A stretch of 57,488 nucleotides of DNA, from positions 1 to 57,488 of the forward strand of contig JADFRS010000004.1 of the NCBI GenBank assembly GCA_022561145.1, given 5' to 3'. How positions within the stretch are numbered: position 1 is the stretch's first letter; each line of letters opens with the position of its first letter. Below are positions 16,506 to 25,873 of this stretch, piece after piece. Origin of the DNA: Gemmatimonadota bacterium. GTDB lineage: Bacteria > Gemmatimonadota > Gemmatimonadetes > Longimicrobiales > Gaopeijiaceae. Under the pieces are notes generated by a model that saw only the letters and a list, made by a program, of their open reading frames with translations, was not told the origin of the DNA and did not search any database. Position numbers and translations under genes: made by a program.

Positions 16506-19046
16506 ATGGTGTCCCAGCTTTCAGCACTGCGAGCGAAGTCCCTTCTGCGTGCCCTGATCCTCGCGGGCGGGCTCGCGGTCGCGTCCGTGACGCCCCATGG
16601 GGCGGTGGCCCAAGATGCTCCGACAACCAATCCCGATGCCGACCGGTACATCCTTCCTCCGGCGTCGGTCCAGGAGTTGCTCGGGACGGACAAGAACTAC
16701 GCCAGGTTGAACTACATGAGCCCGGACGGGGACCACTTCCTCATACCGCTGGTGACGGAACTCTCCACCCTCGAGCTCATGTCTAGGGAGACCTATCGAT
16801 TGGCCGAGTTGGAGATCCGGCCGCACACGGACCGCCTCTGGCACCTCGACACGTACGGGATCTACGGGCTGCGCTTCTACTCGCTCAGCGCAAGGCGCTT
16901 CGTGGACGTGGATCTTCCCGAGGGCAGCTTCGCGAGCGATTTGACCTGGTCGCCCGATGGCTCGCAGATCGCGTTCCTGGCCCACCTCACGGGCGGGACC
17001 GAGGTCTGGACCGCGGACGCGGCCACGGGCCGCGCCCGGAGCCTCGGCAACGTGCGTGTGCTCGCCACTGTCGGAACCAGTGCCCGGGGGCAGGGCGGCC
17101 AGCCTTCCCGCATGCTTCAGTGGACCCCGGAAGGAACCGTGATCACGCTGGTGGTGCCCGAGGATCGAGGCCCGGAGCCGCCGCGCGACCGCGTACCCAG
17201 CAGTCCGGTGGTCAGGCGCACTCGTGCCGAGCCCACGCCGACGCCCACCTATCCGTTCTTGTTGAGGGACGAGCACGACGAGGCGCTCTTCGAGCACTAT
17301 ACGCGCAGCCAGATAGCGGAACTGGCAGACGGCAAGCCGCCCCGCATGATCGGCGAACCGGCCATGTTCGAGTCGATCTCGCTGAGCCCCGACGGGCTAC
17401 ATCTGCTGACGACCGCCATCGAGCGTCCCTTTTCCTTCAGAACCTCCTACCGGGGCTTCCCACGTCGGACCTCGATCACGGACCGACAGGGCACGGTGGT
17501 GGCAACCCTCGATGAGCGTCCCCTCCAGGAGGGGAGGCGTCGCCCCGGCTCGAACGGGAGCACCGACCCGCGAGCCTTCGCATGGCGTCCCGACGGAGTG
17601 GGCATCAGCTACCTGCAGCGTGCGGAGAAAGACGGAGACGCGCCAGGGAGCGACCGGGTCATGGTGCTTCCGCCTCCCTTCGACATGGAGCAGGCCCGGG
17701 TCGCCGCCGAGAGTGAGGATGCTATCGGGTCGGTGACGTATGCGCTGGACGGATCCGGCGTGTTCGGGGAGGTCTCGAAGGATGATGAGTCGGGGCTGGC
17801 CTACTGGAACCTGAGCGAGGACGCTTCGGCAAGACGCATGCTGGTGGAGTTCCACGACACCGATGATCCTACGGAACAGCCCGGCGACCTATGGACATCA
17901 CGCACCGGAAACGGCATCTCGTTTGCGCTCATGGCCTCGGACGGCCGTTCGGCGTACCTCACGGGTGCCGGATTCAAGGTGGACTTCCGCCCACGGCCCT
18001 TCGTGGACCGGCTGAGCGTCACTGACGGCTCAACGTCCCGAGTTTTCGAGGGGGCCCGGGACTCGTTCGACCGGCCGCTGGTCCCGCTGGATGCCGAACT
18101 CACCCGCATGATCGTGAGCCGGGAGTCGGCGACGGACTTTCCCGACAGCTATCTGTGGAGTGGGGGCGACTCCATGGAGAACCTTACCGACAACGTCGAC
18201 CCCTTCCCCGCCGTGACGGCCGCCCGCCGCATCGATTTCGAGTTCGAGAGGCGCGACGGGCTCACGGTCCAGGGACGCGTGTCGCTGCCCGTTGGTTTTG
18301 TGGAGGGGCAGAAGGTGCCGGCCATGTTCTGGACGTACCCCCGAGAGTACGAGGAGCCTGAGGGCTATGAGCACGCCGCCGTCCGAGGGCGCAACCGAAA
18401 CGCCTTCACTCACATGAGCTGGCTCCGCTGGTCCGACATATGGCTCACCCAGGGGTACGCGCTCGTCTATCCGGACATTCCCATCATCGGCGAGAATTAC
18501 AACGACACGTACATCTCGAACTTGGTGGATGCGATGTACGGGGCCATCCGAGCCGTGGACGGGTTGGGCGTGATCGACATCGATCGCATCGGCCACGGGG
18601 GGCACAGCTACGGGGCCTTCGCGACCGCCAACATCCTGGCCAACAGCCCGTATTTCAAGGCCGGGATCGCCGGGGATGGCGCCTACAACCGGTCGCTTAC
18701 GCCCGCGGGCTTCCAGTCCGAGCGGCGCAGCATCTGGGAGGCACCACAGACGTACATCGAGATGTCGCCCTTCTTCAAGGCGGACCAGATCAACACACCT
18801 CTGCTCATGTACCACGGAGGGGATGATAACAACACGGGCACCTTCCCCATGCAATCGGAACGCATGATCCAGGCCCTCACGACGCTGGGGAAGCCCGCGG
18901 TCCTCTACGTTTACCCATACGAATCACACACGCCGCGGGCGATCGAGAACAAGCTCGACATGTGGGCGCGCTTCATTGGCTGGTTCGACGAACACGTGAA
19001 GAACTCAGGCCGGGAGGCTGAGGTGATCTCCCAGGGAGGGCACTAA
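16506..19046 (+). CDS. Secreted S9D family glutamyl endopeptidase-like protein
   Basis: An 846-residue protein with a signal peptide (hydrophobic about 12-34, AVAQ cleavage). An N-terminal propeller (about 50-560) is followed by an alpha/beta hydrolase domain with GGHSYGAF (Ser701), GGDDNNTGTFPMQSER (Asp about 774) and YESHTPR (His808). These extended motifs, together with GAYNRSLTPAGFQ, match chloroplast-type glutamyl endopeptidases (S9D), which cut after Glu. GTG at 16509 is better spaced from AGGGAGGT than the ATG at 16506, so the start may be three bases later. It is monocistronic and followed by a short hairpin. Confidence 0.92.
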   Translation: MVSQLSALRAKSLLRALILAGGLAVASVTPHGAVAQDAPTTNPDADRYILPPASVQELLGTDKNYARLNYMSPDGDHFLIPLVTELSTLELMSRETYRLAELEIRPHTDRLWHLDTYGIYGLRFYSLSARRFVDVDLPEGSFASDLTWSPDGSQIAFLAHLTGGTEVWTADAATGRARSLGNVRVLATVGTSARGQGGQPSRMLQWTPEGTVITLVVPEDRGPEPPRDRVPSSPVVRRTRAEPTPTPTYPFLLRDEHDEALFEHYTRSQIAELADGKPPRMIGEPAMFESISLSPDGLHLLTTAIERPFSFRTSYRGFPRRTSITDRQGTVVATLDERPLQEGRRRPGSNGSTDPRAFAWRPDGVGISYLQRAEKDGDAPGSDRVMVLPPPFDMEQARVAAESEDAIGSVTYALDGSGVFGEVSKDDESGLAYWNLSEDASARRMLVEFHDTDDPTEQPGDLWTSRTGNGISFALMASDGRSAYLTGAGFKVDFRPRPFVDRLSVTDGSTSRVFEGARDSFDRPLVPLDAELTRMIVSRESATDFPDSYLWSGGDSMENLTDNVDPFPAVTAARRIDFEFERRDGLTVQGRVSLPVGFVEGQKVPAMFWTYPREYEEPEGYEHAAVRGRNRNAFTHMSWLRWSDIWLTQGYALVYPDIPIIGENYNDTYISNLVDAMYGAIRAVDGLGVIDIDRIGHGGHSYGAFATANILANSPYFKAGIAGDGAYNRSLTPAGFQSERRSIWEAPQTYIEMSPFFKADQINTPLLMYHGGDDNNTGTFPMQSERMIQALTTLGKPAVLYVYPYESHTPRAIENKLDMWARFIGWFDEHVKNSGREAEVISQGGH

Positions 19047-19069
19047 GAGCGGTCGCGGAGGCACCGCTC
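19047..19069 (+). terminator. Short hairpin after the S9D peptidase
   Basis: GAGCGG (19047-19052) and CCGCTC (19064-19069) begin right after the TAA stop. It is a 6-bp stem with an 11-nt loop and no U tract, so weak evidence. Confidence 0.35.
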
Positions 19070-19086
19070 CCGAGGACCGACACCGA

Positions 19087-19117
19087 TTGACAGCTTCCCG
19101 GCGTCCGGACGTATGAT
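19087..19117 (+). promoter_or_regulatory. Sigma-70-like promoter for the lipoprotein/trmH genes
   Basis: A consensus -35 TTGACA (19087-19092) and -10 TATGAT (19112-19117) with a 19-base spacer. Transcription would start near 19124, just before the lipoprotein gene. Confidence 0.5.
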
Positions 19118-19141
19118 AAACGCGAAGCAGTTTGTTCTTCA

Positions 19142-19576
19142 ATGCGAAACGAGTCGATCATGCGCACGTCACCCGCTCTTGTCGCAATAGCGACCCTCCT
19201 GACACTCGCGTGCTCATCCTCGGGCCGCTCATCCTCGGGCCTACCATCGCAATCCAACGCGCGCAACAGAGGGGCGGTGATTTCGGCCGAGGAACTGGCA
19301 ACCACATCGGAACTGGACGCCTACGACGCGGTGCGGCGTTTGCGGCCCATGTGGCTCAGGACGCGCGGCCCGGTCTCCCTGAGCCTGCAAGGGCAGGCAG
19401 GCATTCGGGTTTACGTGAACGGATCCAGGCTTGGCCAACTCCAGATGCTGAAGACCTTCCGAGCCACCGACATCGAGTCCATCACCTATCTCAGCGCGCC
19501 GGAAGCGACCACTCGGTTCGGGATAGACCACTCGGACGGGGCGATCATGGTGATCCTGAAAAGAGGCGACGCCTAG
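19142..19576 (+). CDS. Small lipoprotein with TonB-plug-like fold
   Basis: A 144-residue protein with a lipobox LTLAC (lipidated Cys about residue 24) and a low-complexity Ser/Gly linker, then 'YDAVRRLRPMWLRTRG ... VYVNGSRLG ... DIESITYLSAPEATTRFG ... GAIMVILKR'. That order (variable name, diversity, 'GAI.i.tk') matches the plug/secretin-like domain of TonB-dependent receptors, found as short stand-alone lipoproteins in Gemmatimonadota. The function is unknown. ATG at 19160 is an alternative start, giving a shorter signal peptide. It is probably co-transcribed with trmH, which starts 23 bases downstream. Confidence 0.7.
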   Translation: MRNESIMRTSPALVAIATLLTLACSSSGRSSSGLPSQSNARNRGAVISAEELATTSELDAYDAVRRLRPMWLRTRGPVSLSLQGQAGIRVYVNGSRLGQLQMLKTFRATDIESITYLSAPEATTRFGIDHSDGAIMVILKRGDA

Positions 19577-19599
19577 GATACCCTGGCAGGAGCAATGCG

Positions 19600-20247
19600 G
19601 TGAATGCCGAGAGATTCCGTAAACTTCAGGAGGTCCTGAGGCGCCGGCAACCGGATCTTACGGTCCTCATGGAACGGGTGCACAAGAGCCACAATCTGTC
19701 GGCGATCTTGCGCAACTGTGACGCCGCCGGCGTCTTGCAAGCCCACGCGATTCCCCCGAAGGACGGCTTGGAGATTCACGCACATACCTCGGCCGGCACC
19801 TCCAAGTGGGTGAAAGTGGTGAGGCATCGGACCTTACAGGCCGCGACGGAATTTCTGCGTGCCGAAGGATTCCGGATCGTGGCCGCTCATCCCGGCGACG
19901 GTGCGGCCGACTACCGTGAGGTCGACTTCACAGCGCCGACGGCGATCATGGTGGGCGCCGAACTTCTGGGCCTCACCGACGAGGCACTGGGCCTTGCAGA
20001 CCAACTCGTGGAGATCCCCATGCTCGGCATGGCGAGCTCGCTCAACGTCTCCGTGGCGACCGCCCTCCTGCTCTTCGAGGCAGCCCGACAGAGGACAGCT
20101 GCGCGTATGTACCAGACCTCGAGGCTTCCGCCGGAAGAATTCGAACGCATCCTATTCGAGTGGGCCTATCCTCGAGTCTCGCGTAGACTTCGGGAGGACG
20201 GGCGTTCCTATCCGACGCTGAGCCCGACAGGCGAGTTTCACCTCTAG
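19600..20247 (+). CDS. trmH: tRNA (guanosine(18)-2'-O)-methyltransferase TrmH
   Basis: A 215-residue SpoU-family SPOUT methyltransferase that uses SAM to methylate the ribose of G18 in the tRNA D loop. Visible are motif 1 'MERVHKSHNLSAILRNCDAAGV' (residues about 21-42, catalytic Arg in it), motif 2 'IMVGAELLGLTDEAL' and motif 3 'IPMLGMASSLNVSVATALLLFEA', which form the knotted SAM site. It aligns along its length with the E. coli enzyme, including the C-terminal 'LPPEEFERILFEWAYP'. The GTG start has AGGAG seven bases upstream. Confidence 0.95.
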   Translation: MNAERFRKLQEVLRRRQPDLTVLMERVHKSHNLSAILRNCDAAGVLQAHAIPPKDGLEIHAHTSAGTSKWVKVVRHRTLQAATEFLRAEGFRIVAAHPGDGAADYREVDFTAPTAIMVGAELLGLTDEALGLADQLVEIPMLGMASSLNVSVATALLLFEAARQRTAARMYQTSRLPPEEFERILFEWAYPRVSRRLREDGRSYPTLSPTGEFHL

Positions 20248-20280
20248 AAGGCCCGCTGTACTTCTTGAACAGCCTTCTAG
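20244..20280. terminator. Palindromic bidirectional terminator between convergent genes
   Basis: CTAGAAGGC (20244-20252) then CTGT, and ACAGCCTTCTAG (20269-20280), form a 12-13-bp stem with a small bulge. It contains the stop codons of both trmH (plus) and the TIGR01777 gene (minus), so one hairpin serves both. Confidence 0.6.
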
Positions 20281-21677
20281 TCCGCCCTCGGTGGTGGGGT
20301 TTCCAGCCGCCCCAACTGAAAGCGGAGCGACTCTTCCACTCCTGGGAAGAGGAACTCATAGCCCGTCGACTCGGCCTTCCTGGGAAGCACGCGCTGTCCG
20401 CTCAGGAGCAACTCGCGCCCCATCTCCCCGAAAAGCGCACGAATCGCCAGTCCCGGCACCGGAATGACCGTGGGCCTGTGAAGCACTCGGCCCAGGACAT
20501 CCGCAAACGTCGCGTTGGGCACCGGATAGGGCGCCGAAGCGTTGAGCGGCCCGCTGACGGATTCTTCGCAGATCGCGTGGTTGATCAGGCCGAGCAGGTC
20601 GTCGCTGTCGATCCAGCTCACGTACTGCTTGCCGCTCCCCAGACGGCCACCGATCCCGACCTTGAACGGAAGCAGCATGGTGCCCAGCGCGCCACCACGG
20701 GGGCTCAACACCATACCCGTTCGGAGGTGAACCACCCTGATCCCGGCCCTCTCGGCCAGCCTAGTAGCCCCCTCCCACTGGCGGCAGACCCCAGCGAGGA
20801 AGCCCTTCCCCGGTTGGGATGCCTCCGTGAGAATCTCGTTGCCACGATCACCGTAGTAACCGACGGCCGAGGCGGAGACCATCACCTTGGGCTTGGAAGC
20901 CAACCGGGAGATCGTGCGGGCAAGTAACTCCGTTCCTTTGACCCGGCTCTCCAGAATTCTCTTCTTCTTATCGTCGCTCCAACGCTCACCCACGATGCTC
21001 TCGCCGGCCAGATGAACCAAGGCGTCTATTCCCTCGAGCTTGCGGCCATCGATCTCGCCCGTTTCGGGGTTCCATTGAACGAGATTCTCGTGCGGGCCTG
21101 GGGGACGTCTCACAAGCTGGAGAACCTTGTGACCCGCGGTGTTGAGCATGTGGACGAGGGCCGAGCCAACCAGGCCCGAAGCGCCGCTGATCGCCACGGT
21201 AAGCGGCCCCCTCGCTTCATATCGACGGGCCCTATCGAGATCATCGCGAAGTCGACGATACCGAAACGCGAAGAGCCGGTCGAGTTCGCGTTGCACCACT
21301 GGCCCAGCAAACAGTTGGCCCGCCGATCCGAGCGGAGGCGCCCAATCCACGATGTCCTCAACGAGGCATCCGCCATCGTCCGTGGAGGTGAACCGGTGCT
21401 CGTGGCGCCAACTGGCCAGGGGACCGTTGACTTGCTCATCGCAGAACCGGTGCCCTTCCTCGTAGTCGGAGTGCACGAGTTCCCATCGGATCTTGGTGGG
21501 TCCGCGGCGAACGCGCAGAACCACCCTTCCGCCGTCTTCGATTCCGCCGGTTCGGCGTACCACACGGACATCTTCCCAGGGAGGAGTCAGGCGTTCGAGC
21601 GCTCCGGGGCGTGTATGCCACCGAAACACCTCTTCACGGGAATGGTCTAGAACTGTGCTGTATCTATGTTCAGGCAT
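20277..21677 (-). CDS. TIGR01777 family NAD(P)-binding epimerase with N-terminal SRPBCC domain
   Basis: A 466-residue fusion. Residues 1-145 form a START/SRPBCC-like ligand-binding domain ('STVLDHSREEVFRWHTRPGALERLTPPW'). Residues about 157-460 form a short-chain dehydrogenase/epimerase of the YfcH/SulA type with GASGLVG (about 160-166), 'DALVHLAGESI', 'SASAVGYYGDRG' and the DUF1731 C-terminal 'VLGRVLHRPTVIPVPGLAIRALFGEMGRELLLSGQRVLP'. The reaction is unknown. The start is well supported by AGGAG five bases upstream. It lies 36 bases downstream of the hybrid kinase on the same strand and may share its transcript. Confidence 0.9.
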   Translation of the reverse strand: MPEHRYSTVLDHSREEVFRWHTRPGALERLTPPWEDVRVVRRTGGIEDGGRVVLRVRRGPTKIRWELVHSDYEEGHRFCDEQVNGPLASWRHEHRFTSTDDGGCLVEDIVDWAPPLGSAGQLFAGPVVQRELDRLFAFRYRRLRDDLDRARRYEARGPLTVAISGASGLVGSALVHMLNTAGHKVLQLVRRPPGPHENLVQWNPETGEIDGRKLEGIDALVHLAGESIVGERWSDDKKKRILESRVKGTELLARTISRLASKPKVMVSASAVGYYGDRGNEILTEASQPGKGFLAGVCRQWEGATRLAERAGIRVVHLRTGMVLSPRGGALGTMLLPFKVGIGGRLGSGKQYVSWIDSDDLLGLINHAICEESVSGPLNASAPYPVPNATFADVLGRVLHRPTVIPVPGLAIRALFGEMGRELLLSGQRVLPRKAESTGYEFLFPGVEESLRFQLGRLETPPPRAD

Positions 21678-21713
21678 TCAATCTCCTGGGAGTGCGGGCT
21701 GGACCCACACCGT

Positions 21714-24700
21714 TCAATCAGGTTGGACCCCTTCGGGCTCCGCCTTGGGGGGGAAGAGCGCGCTCATCACGTCTTTCAGCCGGTCTTCCAACTCCTCATC
21801 CTTGAACAGAACACCCGACGCTTGTTCGACCAGGATCCTTTGCTCGTCGGGTTCAAGGTCCTTCGAAGTCACGACGATGGCAGGGAGTCCGCTGTGGTAG
21901 GGAATCGCGCGCAGTCTGTCGAGAAACTCCATTCCGTCCATCACCGGCAGCGTCAGCTCGAGGAACACCGCGTCCGGGGATTCCTTCTCGATAATCTGGA
22001 GCGCCTCCTCCCCGCTCGAAGCGAACTGCAACTTGACGTTGTCGCCGGCCAAGTATTCGCCCATCAGCCCTTGAAACTCGAGATCATCATCCACCACGAG
22101 CACATGGCGAGACCTTTGGGAACCGAGATTCCGCCACAGCACCCGGAGCAGATCCTCGCGCTCGAACGGCTTGTTCAGCAGATCGACGGCGCCAAGCAAA
22201 CGGCCGCGTTCGTCCCCTGCAACCACGCTGATCACTACGACGGGGATGTCTCTTAGATTCGGATCCTGCTTGAGGATCTGCAGTGTATCCCAACCATCCA
22301 AATCGGGCATCATGAGGTCGAGAGTGAGCAGGTCCGGGTGATCCTTCCGGGCCTTCGAGATACCCTCGGACGCAGACGCCGCCTCGCTCACGCGGCACCC
22401 AAACCCTTTCAGGTAATGGGTCAGAAGCGCTCGGGAATCGGCGTCGTCGTCGATGACGAGTACGTGATACGGCTTACCTTGCTGCGCACGCACGAGGGGC
22501 GCCGCATCTGGTGCCAGGTCTCCAGGCGCTCCTCCCGGAGCCTCATCGGTGACGATCGCATGGTCCTCGTCCAGATCAACGGCCGCGCCTGGATGGAGGT
22601 GGATCGAAAAGGTTGTCCCCTCCCCCACCACACTATCCACTGAAAGGCCGTAACCCATCAGCTTGCACAATTCCCGAGAGATCGTGAGCCCCAGTCCTGT
22701 GCCGCCGAACGTGCGCGCGGTGCCGGCTTCGGCCTGCTGAAACGCCTGAAAGATCGCCTCACGCCGCTCCGGCGGGATGCCGATGCCGGTATCCCGTACC
22801 TCGATCACCACGGGTTCATTGCGTCCCACCTCGGTACGGACCTGAATGACGATCTCGCCCTTCTCGGTGAACTTGAGGGCGTTCCCAAGAAGGTTCACGA
22901 GGACCTGCTTCAACTTGGCGGAATCACTTTCCATCTTCGCCAGGCCCTCCGGCACCTCGGTCCTGACCACGACCATGCCTTCCTTCTGCCTGATCTGGCC
23001 GTCCACCAGGGCCATCGCGTCGCGGGCCACGGCGCCCAGGTCGACGAGGTGGGTCTCGAGCTCGAGTTTCCCGGACTCGATCTTCGCGAGATCCAGGATT
23101 TCGTTGATGAGCGTGAGCAGATGGCGCCCGTTTACCTGGATTCGCTCAAGGAAGCCGAGCTCCCGCTCGACGAGGTGCCCGCCTTTGTTCTTGAGCAGAA
23201 TGTTCGCGAAGCCGATCACCGAGTTGAGTGGCGTTCGCAACTCGTGGCTCATGTTCGCCAGGAATTGGCTCTTGGCGATATTGGCCTCCTCCGCCTCGAC
23301 CTTCGCAGCCACGAGTTCATTCTCCGCTACTTTGCGCCAGGTTACGTCCTTGCCGAAAACTGCGACCCCCGCGGTGCCACGTTCGTCTCGAATAGGGTTG
23401 AAGAACAGCTCGTAATGGCGTAGCTGCCCGTTGACTAACTCTTCACGGACGCGGGAGAGTCGGTTTCCCATGAGCGCCAGATCGTAGGCCTCTCGATACC
23501 AGGCTACCTGATCCTGCGGCAGAGAATCTTCAGGAGCATCACCCACGGAGGGCTCGAAGCCGCTCCGCGCCTCGATCTCGAGCGCAAACGCGGAGTTGAA
23601 AGTGATCAACCGGTGATCGATACCCACCGACCAGATAGCGTCACCGGTGTTTTCCACGAGGGCGTTGAGGTTCGCCCGCGAGGCCGCCAGCTCCGCCTCG
23701 GCGTTGACCTGCTCGGTCACGTCCCGCATGATGCTCCGGACAGCGATCACCTCCCCATCTTTGAAACTGGGGTTCGCGTTCACTGAACAGATCACCGGGT
23801 GGCCGGCTCGGTGAGTGAACTCCAATATCAAGCCCACCTGCGGGTTCCCGGCCCGGACTCTCTTGAAGGCCTCCATCAAGCGTCCGCGGTCCCGCTCCGC
23901 GATCAGATCTCTGATGTTGAGCCCGGCTAGTTCATCTTCCCCGTGCCCGAGCGTGCGCTGCCAGGCCCGGTTGGCGTAGATGAGATTCCCTTGTGGGTCG
24001 GTCACCTGAATGAGGTCGTTCGCATTGTCGAGAAAGTCCTGGAGGCGGTGTTCGGCTTCGCGACGTACCTCCACCTCCCGAGTCATGGTGGTGTTCCAGT
24101 CGTGGATCGCCTGGAAGGCCTGCCCCTCTCTTTCGAACGTGACGAAGACGCTGATCATCAATCCACTGAGTACCGCGAGGTAGCTCGCGATCTTGAGCAA
24201 ATGCGCCGCCGCCGAGACCGAGTCGAACTCCTCGGTGGCGTGCGCCATGTACGCGCCGTGCAGCATCACGCTAATGAGGAGTGCGATGATCAAGAAATGT
24301 TCGAACGACTGATTCCTCCAATTTCCCTTCCGTAGATACCCGGCCATTGCCAGGAAGAAAAAGAAAGCCGGCACCAATTCCCCGGGTCGGGCAGCAAGGG
24401 ACTCCGGAAAATACGCTGTCGAAATCGGAACGAAGGCGAAAAACAGGAACGTCATCGCTGTGAGCATCGCCGCCGTCATATAGACGGAGGTCTCGTTGAC
24501 CCCTACGCCCGTCTCGGAGCCCTCCGGCTTCCAAAGAAGCAGGCTCGCGAAGAGGAAGATCGACAAGAAGGCACGCGAAGCGATCCAGGTCCAGGCCGCG
24601 GCGTCACCCGCATCGCCGAAAACGAGCAGGCTTGGCGCGAGACCCGACGTGATGATGGCGTGGTAGGCGTCCAAGACGCCCGCAGCCAAGAAACCCGTCC

Positions 24701-25076
24701 CGATGAACAGGAAGGTCTCCTGTTTGCGACTGTAGAAACGGACGAGCGCAAGGGCGCCGGCCACGAACGCCAGTGTGGTGGCGATAATTTCGAGGATGGT
24801 GTGACGTTGGGCGTCACCCTGCCAGGGCGAGTCCCTCAGAATGAACGAACCGCCCACGAGGACCACGAGCAGGACCCAGTACACGGTGGCGCGTTCGGGC
24901 GCGCGGTCGGTCGCAAACGGGATGACCGGCCTTGGTGGGGCCGAACTCGAGGGCGACGCCGATGAGGAGGCCTTGGAGGGCAAATTGCCGCCCGGCGTCT
25001 CTAGCGCCGCCTCGGCGCCCTGGGTCCGGTCGGCATCAGAGGCGGCATCGCTGTTCAGGGAGTCTCGCTCAGGCAA
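21714..25076 (-). CDS. Hybrid histidine kinase: MASE3-like sensor, 2 PAS, HisKA, HATPase, 2 receivers
   Basis: A 1120-residue sensor kinase. After a Ser/Pro-rich tail come about eight membrane spans (65-312) with a MASE3-like opening ('HTILEIIATTLAFVAGALAL'), two PAS domains (about 342-455 and 470-585), HisKA with His611 (FLANMSHELRTPLNS), HATPase with an N box and GIGIPPE, a first receiver with phospho-acceptor Asp920 (TLDLMMPDLDG), and a second receiver in which the acceptor is Glu1040 (VFLELTLPVMDG). The start is a TTG overlapping the upstream receiver gene by 22 bases; no better start is seen. With the upstream Hpt and receiver genes it forms a His-Asp phosphorelay. Confidence 0.92.
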   Translation of the reverse strand: MPERDSLNSDAASDADRTQGAEAALETPGGNLPSKASSSASPSSSAPPRPVIPFATDRAPERATVYWVLLVVLVGGSFILRDSPWQGDAQRHTILEIIATTLAFVAGALALVRFYSRKQETFLFIGTGFLAAGVLDAYHAIITSGLAPSLLVFGDAGDAAAWTWIASRAFLSIFLFASLLLWKPEGSETGVGVNETSVYMTAAMLTAMTFLFFAFVPISTAYFPESLAARPGELVPAFFFFLAMAGYLRKGNWRNQSFEHFLIIALLISVMLHGAYMAHATEEFDSVSAAAHLLKIASYLAVLSGLMISVFVTFEREGQAFQAIHDWNTTMTREVEVRREAEHRLQDFLDNANDLIQVTDPQGNLIYANRAWQRTLGHGEDELAGLNIRDLIAERDRGRLMEAFKRVRAGNPQVGLILEFTHRAGHPVICSVNANPSFKDGEVIAVRSIMRDVTEQVNAEAELAASRANLNALVENTGDAIWSVGIDHRLITFNSAFALEIEARSGFEPSVGDAPEDSLPQDQVAWYREAYDLALMGNRLSRVREELVNGQLRHYELFFNPIRDERGTAGVAVFGKDVTWRKVAENELVAAKVEAEEANIAKSQFLANMSHELRTPLNSVIGFANILLKNKGGHLVERELGFLERIQVNGRHLLTLINEILDLAKIESGKLELETHLVDLGAVARDAMALVDGQIRQKEGMVVVRTEVPEGLAKMESDSAKLKQVLVNLLGNALKFTEKGEIVIQVRTEVGRNEPVVIEVRDTGIGIPPERREAIFQAFQQAEAGTARTFGGTGLGLTISRELCKLMGYGLSVDSVVGEGTTFSIHLHPGAAVDLDEDHAIVTDEAPGGAPGDLAPDAAPLVRAQQGKPYHVLVIDDDADSRALLTHYLKGFGCRVSEAASASEGISKARKDHPDLLTLDLMMPDLDGWDTLQILKQDPNLRDIPVVVISVVAGDERGRLLGAVDLLNKPFEREDLLRVLWRNLGSQRSRHVLVVDDDLEFQGLMGEYLAGDNVKLQFASSGEEALQIIEKESPDAVFLELTLPVMDGMEFLDRLRAIPYHSGLPAIVVTSKDLEPDEQRILVEQASGVLFKDEELEDRLKDVMSALFPPKAEPEGVQPD

Positions 25077-25429
25077 CGTTCGATAGCGCCCATGAGGACC
25101 GTCTCATCAATGATGGGCTTCGTCAAGTAATCGTCGAAGCCAAGGTTGAGGTACTTCTCCCGGTCGCCCGCCATGGCGTGCGCTGTTAGAGCGATCACAG
25201 GCAACGCGGCCAGGGATTCCTGTTCGCGGATCCACTCCAGCACTTCGGTGCCGTCCATCTCCGGGAGCGAGATATCGAGGAGGATGAGATCAGGCTCGGC
25301 CTCTACCAGTTCCGCGACCGCCTGCCGGCCCGTCTCGAATTCGACGATGTCATAGACCTCATCGAGAATCGCCTCCACGAGCATCCGGTTGTCCGGGTTG
25401 TCCTCCACGACAGCGATCCGAAGCTTCAT
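25055..25429 (-). CDS. Single-domain response regulator (CheY-like)
   Basis: A 124-residue stand-alone receiver with acidic residues 'VVEDN' (about 7-11), acceptor Asp in 'LILLDISLPEMDG' (about 53), Thr in 'VIALTAHAM' and Lys in 'DDYLTKPI'. All switch residues are present. There is no output domain, so it probably acts by protein contact or as an intermediate in the relay. It overlaps the Hpt gene by four bases (ATGA) and the kinase by 22, and is surely co-expressed with both. Confidence 0.94.
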   Translation of the reverse strand: MKLRIAVVEDNPDNRMLVEAILDEVYDIVEFETGRQAVAELVEAEPDLILLDISLPEMDGTEVLEWIREQESLAALPVIALTAHAMAGDREKYLNLGFDDYLTKPIIDETVLMGAIERCLSETP

Positions 25430-25782
25430 TCAGGTAACCCTTTGGTAAGTGATTCGAGCACCTCGCGAGCACGGTCAAAGGCGGCTTCGATGGCTGGCAA
25501 CAACACTCGCACGGCTTCGAGATCGCCATTCGCCGCATGGTCCTCGATTTCTTCGGCGAGGCGCCGCACCTCTTGGGCGCCGACGTTGGCGGCGCTGGAC
25601 TTGAGGGAATGGCCGCCTCTTTCCGGGAGGTCCCCCGGATCGTCTTCCTCGCAGGTCCGGATTTGGTCGATGCGTTCAGGGGCACTCTCGAGGAAGAGCC
25701 GGACCATTTGACGCGTGAGGTCGGCACCTCCCCACTCTTCGAGGCGATCGAGCGCTGCCGGGTCGATAATTGTCTGGTCCAT
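25426..25782 (-). CDS. Histidine phosphotransfer (Hpt) protein
   Basis: A 118-residue helical-bundle Hpt domain with the phosphorylated His in 'GGHSLKSSAANVGA' (about residue 58) and downstream 'LAEEIEDHAANGD'. It shuttles phosphate between receivers. It is the first gene of the hpt-rec-kinase set, 91 bases after rpe; whether it is part of the rpe transcript is open, since no clear terminator lies between. It probably takes phosphate from Asp920 of the hybrid kinase to the single-domain receiver (inference). Confidence 0.9.
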   Translation of the reverse strand: MDQTIIDPAALDRLEEWGGADLTRQMVRLFLESAPERIDQIRTCEEDDPGDLPERGGHSLKSSAANVGAQEVRRLAEEIEDHAANGDLEAVRVLLPAIEAAFDRAREVLESLTKGLPE

Positions 25783-25873
25783 GTCACACTGAAGATAGGC
25801 CGCACCTGAGCGCCCTCCTAGAGGAATGCCGACTCCCGCCCATCAGACCCACCGCCGCGTTGTGTACGGTCGA

